Shown here: in pieces, positions 57,952 to 64,000 of the stretch
Layout of the letters: every line of letters begins with the position of its first letter
Position numbering within the stretch: position 1 is the stretch's first letter
NCBI GenBank assembly: GCA_020073185.1
Contig: JAIQFT010000008.1
Location: forward strand, 62,001 to 126,000
From: Terriglobia bacterium
Lineage (GTDB): Bacteria; Acidobacteriota; Terriglobia; Terriglobales; Acidobacteriaceae
DNA: 64,000 bases
Direction: 5' to 3'
Notes under the pieces: generated by a model
Seen by the model: the letters and a program-made list of their open reading frames with translations, nothing else
What the model was told of the DNA's origin: nothing
Database searches by the model: none
Translations under genes and position numbers: made by a program

Positions 57952-59311
57952 CGATTCTCGCCGCGATCCGGCGGTGACGCTTCAGGATCGGGCTAAGCGA
58001 AATGCCTTGCAGATTGCCGCCTTCGACCACCACGCGGCCTTCGATCACCAAGGTATTTACGCGTGTCGGAGCACACAGCAGCAGGGCGGAGAGAGCGTCC
58101 TCCGCGCCGCTGTATCCGATGTCGCGCAGGTCGAACAGGGCGATGTCGGCGCGCTTGCCGACCGCCAACCTGCCGATGTCGTCGCGGCCCAGGCAGCTCG
58201 CGCCTTCCACGGTTGCCATGCGCAACGCATCCTGCACACTGACGGCGGAAGCACCGCGCGCCAGGCGGTTCAACAACAACGCTTGGCGCGCCTCGGCGAG
58301 CATGTTGGAGCTGTCGTTGGAGGCGCTGCCGTCCACGCCAAGTCCGACGGGCGATCCGGCGCGCTGCAGCTTCCCGACCGGACAGATTCCGGAGGCCAGG
58401 CGCATGTTTGAGGTCGGGCAGTGCGCCACGCCGACGCGCGCGCGTCCCAGCCGCACACATTCCGCGGAGTTGAAATAGATGCCGTGCGCGACCCAGGTGT
58501 CTTCATTCAGCCACTCGCACTGGCGAAGAAAGTCGAGAGGGCGCTGCCGGAAGCGCTTGCGGCAGTACGCCTCTTCATCGCGCGTCTCGGCCAGATGCGT
58601 GTGCAGCCGGACGCCATGTTGGCGGGCAAGCGCCGCGGTCTGGCGCATCAGTTCAGCATCCACCGTGAACGGCGAGCACGGCGCCAGGGCAACGCGCAGC
58701 ATCGAGCCGGGCCGCGGATCGTGATACTTGCGGATGACGCGTTCGGAATCTTCCAGGATCTCGTCGGTGTTCTGCACCACCGAATCCGGAGGCAAACCGC
58801 CCCGGCTGACTCCCACGTTCATGCTGCCGCGCGTGGCATGAAAGCGGATGCCGATGCGGCGCGCGGCGGCGATCTCGGCGTCAATCAGCTTTTTCTGCCC
58901 GCGCGGGAATAAGTAATGATGATCGCTGGTGGTGGTGCAGCCGCTGAGCATCAGCTCGGCCACGCCGACCAGCGCCGCCGTGTTAACCGCCTCGTCGTCA
59001 ATGCGCGCCCAGCGCGGATAGAGCGCAGTCAGCCAGTCAAACAGCCCGACATTCGCCGCCGCGGTGCAGGCGCGGGTGAGCGTCTGAAAGAGATGGTGGT
59101 GGGTATTGATCAGGCCCGGCACGGCCACGGCGTACGGCGCGCGAATTGTTTTTTCCGCGCGCAGGACGGCCGGAACCCGCGTGCCGATCTCTCTAATCTC
59201 GCCGTTTTCGGCATAGATAAACGCGCTTCGCAGCAACGCGTCGCTTTCCATCGTGACCAGCGTGTGAATGTCGCGGACAAGCAGCGAGTTGGGGGTAGGC
59301 TTCGGGCTCAT
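57929..59311 (-). CDS. 8-oxoguanine deaminase
   Basis: 460 residues. The family signatures are extensive: NTHHHLFQTL (metal HxH), LHTHLAETRDEEAYC, LAPCSPF and GVDGSASNDSSNMLAEARQALLL, as in characterised 8-oxoguanine deaminases. It converts 8-oxoguanine to uric acid and ammonia. The ATG at 59311 overlaps the thrC-like stop as ATGA. It lies at the head of the purine operon, where it would feed urate. Confidence 0.88.
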   Translation of the reverse strand: MSPKPTPNSLLVRDIHTLVTMESDALLRSAFIYAENGEIREIGTRVPAVLRAEKTIRAPYAVAVPGLINTHHHLFQTLTRACTAAANVGLFDWLTALYPRWARIDDEAVNTAALVGVAELMLSGCTTTSDHHYLFPRGQKKLIDAEIAAARRIGIRFHATRGSMNVGVSRGGLPPDSVVQNTDEILEDSERVIRKYHDPRPGSMLRVALAPCSPFTVDAELMRQTAALARQHGVRLHTHLAETRDEEAYCRKRFRQRPLDFLRQCEWLNEDTWVAHGIYFNSAECVRLGRARVGVAHCPTSNMRLASGICPVGKLQRAGSPVGLGVDGSASNDSSNMLAEARQALLLNRLARGASAVSVQDALRMATVEGASCLGRDDIGRLAVGKRADIALFDLRDIGYSGAEDALSALLLCAPTRVNTLVIEGRVVVEGGNLQGISLSPILKRHRRIAARIVGHPSLL

Positions 59312-60579
59312 GGATGGGCGGCGGATTGCGCTGTCGGAATCATCCCCTGGCGCGCGAGGATTTCCTCCAGGCCGCTGCCGTCGGGTAGAACTTCGAACGG
59401 ATTGCCGACCGCCCGCCGCGCAGCCCGGACGTCCTTCAATCCGCTGCCGGTCACGACCGCCAAGGCGCGACCGGTGCGCGGCACCAGGCCTTCCGCCACG
59501 GCGCGCTTGAGTCCGGCAACGGAAGCAGCGGCGGCGGGCTCGGCAAAGACTCCAGTGAGCCGGCCGGTGTAATTCATCGCGTCGAGAATTTCGTCGTCGG
59601 CGACGTTGATCATGGTGCCGCCGGATTCCTCGATTGCCGTCACCGCCTTCTTCCAGTTGCGCGGCACTCCGACGGCGATGCTGTCGGCTATAGTTTTCGC
59701 TTCGATGGGTTCCATCGGCCGGTGCGTGCGGAACGCCGCAGTGACCGGAGCCGCACCCAGCGCCTGCACGCCCAACATGCGCGGCGTGCGCGCGATCAGG
59801 CCAATGGCTTTCAGTTCGCGAAACGCCTTCCACGCGGCGGCGATGGTGCAGCCGTCGCCCACCGACATGGCGATCCAATCCGGCGGCTGCCACTCCAGTT
59901 GCTCGGCAATTTCCAGCCCGACGGTCTTCTTTCCTTCCACCAGGTAGGGATTGATGGCGCAATTGCGGTTATACCAGCCCCAGCGCTCGCACGATTGCTG
60001 GCACAGCTCGAACGCCTGCTCATAGCTGCCGCCGACGCGCAGCACGGTCGCCCCGAAGATCAGGAGCTGGGTGACTTTCGGTTCGGGCGCGCGCCGGGGC
60101 ACGAAGATGGCGCTGCGCAGTCCCATGCTCGCGGCCATGCCCGCCAGCGACGACGCCGCGTTTCCGGTGCTGGCACAGGCGATGATCTTGCGCCGCTTCT
60201 CCGCCGCCTTCACCACGCCGACCGAACTGGCGCGGTCTTTCAGCGAGCCGGTGGGATTACGGCCATCGTCCTTGATGAGCAGTTCGCGCACTCCGATATG
60301 TCGCGCCAGCCGGTCGGCCGCAATCGTCGGCGTCCATCCCACCGCCAGCGACGGAAGCTGCGCTTGGTCGGCGATGGGCAGCAGTTCGCGGTAGCGCCAG
60401 TGGGTAGGATCGGCGCGCGCCGCCAGCTTTTTGCGCGTGAGCACTTTGGCAATGGCGGGGTAGTCGTACTGCACATCGAGGATGCCGGTAATCCCGCACC
60501 GCGGACACGTGTAGCCCACGCGCGTGGAAAATCGCGAGCGGCACAAAACGCAGACCAGTCCGGTGACAAAGTTGGGCAT
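59308..60579 (-). CDS. Threonine-synthase-like PLP enzyme with zinc ribbon
   Basis: 423 residues. An N-terminal zinc ribbon (CVLC at about 10-13, CPRC at about 25-28) precedes a fold-type II PLP domain with Lys in NPTGSLKDRA and the phosphate loop STGNAASS. Threonine synthases with this ribbon exist, so thrC is possible, but the operon context suggests a diaminopropionate/phosphoserine-like lyase. It is the first gene of the ten-gene operon. The ATG at 60579 is the only good start; about 125 bases upstream precede the polyketide synthase stop. Confidence 0.8.
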   Translation of the reverse strand: MPNFVTGLVCVLCRSRFSTRVGYTCPRCGITGILDVQYDYPAIAKVLTRKKLAARADPTHWRYRELLPIADQAQLPSLAVGWTPTIAADRLARHIGVRELLIKDDGRNPTGSLKDRASSVGVVKAAEKRRKIIACASTGNAASSLAGMAASMGLRSAIFVPRRAPEPKVTQLLIFGATVLRVGGSYEQAFELCQQSCERWGWYNRNCAINPYLVEGKKTVGLEIAEQLEWQPPDWIAMSVGDGCTIAAAWKAFRELKAIGLIARTPRMLGVQALGAAPVTAAFRTHRPMEPIEAKTIADSIAVGVPRNWKKAVTAIEESGGTMINVADDEILDAMNYTGRLTGVFAEPAAAASVAGLKRAVAEGLVPRTGRALAVVTGSGLKDVRAARRAVGNPFEVLPDGSGLEEILARQGMIPTAQSAAHP

Positions 60580-60704
60580 GATGCGAAGTCAATATACAGC
60601 GGAATTTGTACCGAGTACCTGGTGTCGAGTGCGGAGCCGTAAATTTTTGTCGCGATTTAGGGGTATTCCTCGGTGTCTCGGTGCTGAAGAATTAGGTGTG
60701 CGAG

Positions 60705-61754
60705 TCACCAGCGCAGCAGCACCACCTCGGAGCAGAAGCCGGGCCCCATTGCCGCCAGCACACTGTAGGTGCCGGGCGCGCCGCGGCGGTGGGCCAGAAA
60801 ATCCTGCAGCACGCACAGCACCGATGCGGACGAAAGGTTTCCCACCTGCCGCAGGCACTCCCACGAAGGATCGAGCGCGCCCTCCGGCAATTCGAGCGCC
60901 TCCTCCACCGCCTCCAGCACTTTGGGGCCACCCGTGTGGATGATCCAGCTTGCTATGTCGCGGCGGCCCAGCCCGTGCTCGGCGAGGAGCGAATCAACGT
61001 CGGAGCGTAAATGCTGCTTCACCACCAAGGGGACGTCCGGCGACAACACGATGCGGAAGCCGTTCTCGGAAATGTCCCAGCCCATAACTTCTTCGGTGCC
61101 GGGATAGAACACCGACCGGGTATCGATGATTTGCGGGCCCGCAAGTCCGGTCTCGGCGCCGGCGATCACCGCCGCCGCGGCGCCATCGCCGAACAAGCCG
61201 GTGGAAACCAGGTTCGCGGCGGACACGTCGTCGCGGCGCCAGGTCAGCGAGCACAGCTCAACGCACAGCACTACTGCGATCTGATCGGGATAGGCCTTCA
61301 CGTAATCGGCGGCGCGCGCAATGCCCCAGGCGCCAGCAACGCATCCCAGCCCGAAGATCGGCGCCCGCTTGAGGTTGGGCGAAAGGCCCATGCGGTTGAT
61401 CAGCAGCGCGTCCAGCGACGGACTGGCGACACCGGTTACGGAGGCGACATACAGCGCGTTGATGTCAGTGGGAGCCAGGCCCAGCGGCGTGATGGCGCGG
61501 CAGATGGCGTTGTGGCCCAGCTCCTGCGCGTGTTCGATCCACAGCGTGTTCGCTTTTCCCCAGGTATCCACCGCGGCATACGCTTCCGTGGGCATGACGA
61601 GATGTCGCCGCTCGACGCCGGAGCGCGCGTGCAGGCGCTGCAGCAACTCGGGGCGCTGCAGGCGCTCGCCCCAATATTCTTTGAGCGCGGCCACGATCGC
61701 CTGCTGGTCATAGACGTATTGCGGAAACGCGGTGCCGGCGCCAGCAATTCTCAT
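60705..61754 (-). CDS. Type III polyketide synthase
   Basis: 349 residues. The chalcone-synthase triad is present: Cys in GLGCVAGA, His in IIHTGGPKV and Asn in GNLSSASVL. Type III PKSs condense malonyl-CoA onto a starter; bacterial ones often make alkylpyrones or resorcinols. It lies upstream of the purine operon on the same strand and 8 bases after a TPR-like gene. No modification gene is adjacent. Confidence 0.9.
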   Translation of the reverse strand: MRIAGAGTAFPQYVYDQQAIVAALKEYWGERLQRPELLQRLHARSGVERRHLVMPTEAYAAVDTWGKANTLWIEHAQELGHNAICRAITPLGLAPTDINALYVASVTGVASPSLDALLINRMGLSPNLKRAPIFGLGCVAGAWGIARAADYVKAYPDQIAVVLCVELCSLTWRRDDVSAANLVSTGLFGDGAAAAVIAGAETGLAGPQIIDTRSVFYPGTEEVMGWDISENGFRIVLSPDVPLVVKQHLRSDVDSLLAEHGLGRRDIASWIIHTGGPKVLEAVEEALELPEGALDPSWECLRQVGNLSSASVLCVLQDFLAHRRGAPGTYSVLAAMGPGFCSEVVLLRW

Positions 61755-61762
61755 TCCACACC

Positions 61763-62608
61763 TTATTCCAGCTTCGCCAGTTCCTTACGATAAAGATGAT
61801 TCTGCGGGAAATTGGTTACCAGGCCTTCCAGCAGGAGACGTGCGCCCACCCGGTCGTGGTCGCGCAGCGCGGCCACGGCGAGCAGCAAACGCGCGTAGGG
61901 CAGAAGATAGTGGCCTTTCTCGGCCGTGACCCGCAAATTTTCAATGCCCAGCGACTTGTCCGTCTGCGCTCCGCCGATGCGCAGGATCCAGCGCACCGGC
62001 GCGGGTTTCAGGCTGAGCAGATAATTTTCCACCCCGACGGCCAGATACGCGTCGTAGCAGGTGGGATTTTCCGCGAGCAGCTTCTCGGCCGCGGCCCGCC
62101 CCTGTTTCAAGAGCTTCAGCGCCTGCGTGTCGCGCTTCTCGATCAGTGCCAGGTAGTCGCCCTCCAGCCCCAACGCCAGGATGTTGGCCAACAGCGCGTT
62201 GGTGTCGCGCGGATTGCGTGCCAGCGCCTGCTGCGCGAGCTGCTTCGCCTTCGACAATTGCGCGTCGAAAGCCTGCTTGACCTGCGGATCCGGCGCCGGC
62301 CGGGAACGGTTCTCGAACTTCTCGTCGTCCACGAACAGCTCGCTTTCCAGAATGTGCAGGCGGTCGAACTCGGAAAACAGGTGGGCGGCGGCATCCGACA
62401 CCGGGCCGAGCGGATCGTCGGGATGCACCTGCCGCCATTGCTCGAACGCGTGGTGGGCCTCGCCGAATTGCAGGTTGTACATATCGCGATAGCCCGCATC
62501 GAGCGCGGTTGTGGGCCGGTTATCGGCGCCAACGCACGCCATTGCGCCCAAGCACAGCAGCACCGTCGCCGCGATTTTTTGACGGAATCCCCCAGCTCTG
62601 ACTGCCAT
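61763..62608 (-). CDS. Secreted TPR-like protein, unknown
   Basis: 281 residues. A signal-like leader (MAVRAGGFRQKIAATVLLCLGAM) is followed by helical repeats: DMYNLQFGEAHHAFEQWRQVHPDDPLG and AKQLAQQALARNPRDTNALL look like TPR units. No catalytic motif. It precedes the type III PKS by 8 bases, so the two may be a unit. Confidence 0.7.
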   Translation of the reverse strand: MAVRAGGFRQKIAATVLLCLGAMACVGADNRPTTALDAGYRDMYNLQFGEAHHAFEQWRQVHPDDPLGPVSDAAAHLFSEFDRLHILESELFVDDEKFENRSRPAPDPQVKQAFDAQLSKAKQLAQQALARNPRDTNALLANILALGLEGDYLALIEKRDTQALKLLKQGRAAAEKLLAENPTCYDAYLAVGVENYLLSLKPAPVRWILRIGGAQTDKSLGIENLRVTAEKGHYLLPYARLLLAVAALRDHDRVGARLLLEGLVTNFPQNHLYRKELAKLE

Positions 62609-62655
62609 TTCCGATATGGGTCCTTGGCAGCCTTTTCCATCCGCGGAACATTGCG

Positions 62656-64000
62656 TCAGAACTGTTTCTGCATGATTCCCACCAGGACGCGGTTGCCGTC
62701 GGACTCCAGGAAGAGCACGTTGTTGGTGTCCGCAATGTAGAAACTAAAGTTGCCGGTGGAGAACGTGCTGGAGTCCGTGGTCAGCGTGACCGAACCGCGC
62801 CCTGACGAACTTACCGAGTAACCGCCGGTGCCACTGGAAAGCTTCGCCGCGCGCGCCAGCACCCCGTTGTCGCTGATATCCACCAAACTGGGGTCGCTGG
62901 GGTTGCCGCCGATGGTGCTGCCGCCGTTCGGAACCGCGTGCCCCACGATGTCCTGCTCGCCTGGGTTGGTGGTGAAGTCGGTTCCGCTGAGGTTCAAACC
63001 GTAGTCGCCCACCAGCGATCCTCCGGCGAACGATGCCGACGGTTGCGGCAGCGCGCGGCCGGCGACGGTGTTCGAGGTGTCAATCTCCACCACGCTGAGC
63101 GCGCCGTTGCTTTGCGGGTACAGCGTGTACAGCAGCGTCGAACCGCCTACCAATAGCGATGCCGTCGCGCGCCCGGTCGTTACATCAACCACGTTGTAGG
63201 TTCCGGAAACCGCGAGGCTGTTCTGCGGATTACCATTGGCGTTGATGTCCATCGTCCCGACCGTCACCGTGCCGGCGCCGTCCAGCGTGATGACGCCGCC
63301 CTCGCCAAACGCGCCGCTGCTGGTCGAACCAAGAAACGCGAACGCGAATCCGCCCTTGAAGCTGGCGTTGCTGAACGGTCCCGCTGGCTGCTTGAACAGG
63401 TCGCCAGAAAGCTGTGTGGCGGCGTCGGTCTCGATGACTTTCACGTGCGTGGCGTCCACGATGTAGTACGCGAGGTTTTGCGTGCCGATACCGCCGGCCA
63501 GAATCATGGTGCCGCGTCCAGAAGAAGAGGAAGGCGTGGCGTAGGTGCCGCTCAGGCTCAAGCCGGTTGACGGAGTTCCGGCGTTGTTAACGTCAAGCAT
63601 GCCGCTGCCGATGACGCCCGCTCCGGTGGAGGTGAGCGCGCCCGCGACGGCCAGCGATCCGGGCTTGTTGCTGGAATTCGCGCCCGAAAGGTTGAACGCA
63701 TAACTGCCGTTGAATCCGGCGGAGGTGAATTGCGACGCGTCTTGAAGGTCCATCGTCCCGCTGGCGCTGGGGACGCCGGAATCGAAGCGGATCACGAACG
63801 CGTGCGCATGGTTGATGACGACGAACTGCCAATTGACTGGGCCACCCGAGGTCACCACGCCGGCGTTGCCACGCCCATCGGTACCGATGTGGTAAGTGCC
63901 GGAACTGATGGACACCGAGGAAACGCCGCCGCTGTTGATGTCTTCCGTGCCGCCCGTGATGTTGCCGTTGCCGTCAAAGGTGATGCTGCCCGCCGCCAGG
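62656..64000 (-). CDS. Beta-repeat extracellular protein, N-terminus beyond the right edge
   Basis: At least 448 residues; the frame is open at base 64000 and the GTG at 63915 is internal. Repeats of about 115 residues follow a pattern of SGTY, GRGT, an LAYYIVD-type strand with HVKVIETD, then a G-rich stretch. Composition is Gly/Ser/Thr-rich with almost no cysteine. This suggests a surface or secreted beta-structured protein. The end QKQF precedes the TPR gene by 47 bases. Confidence 0.75.
   Translation of the reverse strand, partial: LAAGSITFDGNGNITGGTEDINSGGVSSVSISSGTYHIGTDGRGNAGVVTSGGPVNWQFVVINHAHAFVIRFDSGVPSASGTMDLQDASQFTSAGFNGSYAFNLSGANSSNKPGSLAVAGALTSTGAGVIGSGMLDVNNAGTPSTGLSLSGTYATPSSSSGRGTMILAGGIGTQNLAYYIVDATHVKVIETDAATQLSGDLFKQPAGPFSNASFKGGFAFAFLGSTSSGAFGEGGVITLDGAGTVTVGTMDINANGNPQNSLAVSGTYNVVDVTTGRATASLLVGGSTLLYTLYPQSNGALSVVEIDTSNTVAGRALPQPSASFAGGSLVGDYGLNLSGTDFTTNPGEQDIVGHAVPNGGSTIGGNPSDPSLVDISDNGVLARAAKLSSGTGGYSVSSSGRGSVTLTTDSSTFSTGNFSFYIADTNNVLFLESDGNRVLVGIMQKQF

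Overview
This window looks like a chromosomal segment of an Acidobacteriota (Terriglobia-type) bacterium. The protein repertoire, the roughly 60-65% G+C of the core genes (counted by eye on single 60-base lines) and the many degenerate word-like palindromes between genes all fit. This assignment is an inference; no rRNA or tRNA gene is visible.

Layout. 1-3835: pyr operon (pyrR, pyrB, pyrC running off the left edge) and a zinc-ribbon membrane protein. 4088-5206: YacL-type PIN-TRAM protein. 5378-8404: pseudopilin, HD-GYP phosphodiesterase and lipoprotein operon. 8785-10157: ispD and ispF. 10215-13598: a GAF/GGDEF/HD-GYP hybrid. 13885-20245: glnS and gltX, separated by a low-G+C NotI-like restriction-modification pair and a REP/RAYT repeat locus that carries two extra copies of the gltX 3' end. 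20371-25648: aldo-keto reductase, YtxH, a pilin, yceD-rpmF-plsX and a polysaccharide deacetylase. 25848-28528: a tandem amidohydrolase pair, one with metal ligands lost. 28822-35775: dtd, folP, a PBP4-type carboxypeptidase, several DUF proteins, a cytochrome c, a cold-shock protein and lipA. 35844-38589: a lower-G+C island with a DNA methyltransferase, a 37-codon ORF, a nucleotidyltransferase-like protein and a DUF262 protein. 38601-45526: yhaM, a BlaI-type regulator, lipoproteins, a HAD hydrolase, a Trm112-like protein, a secreted EXORDIUM-like protein and galE.

45633-60579 is a ten-gene, mostly overlapping minus-strand operon that matches the E. coli yge/ygf/ssnA/xdhD set: a threonine-synthase-like PLP enzyme, 8-oxoguanine deaminase, YgfM, XdhD, YgeY, YgfK, YgeW, carbamate kinase, SsnA and a second PLP enzyme. 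Together these suggest dismantling of a purine or purine-derived ureido compound with ATP recovery through carbamoyl phosphate. Upstream of it on the same strand lie a type III polyketide synthase, a TPR-like protein and a beta-repeat protein that runs off the right edge.

Strongest points for follow-up: the gltX-tail/REP/RAYT locus, a palindromic repeat inserted in frame inside gltX, the methyltransferase-nucleotidyltransferase-DUF262 island, the rearranged purine operon, pyrB with no standard start codon, and the bacterial EXORDIUM homologue.
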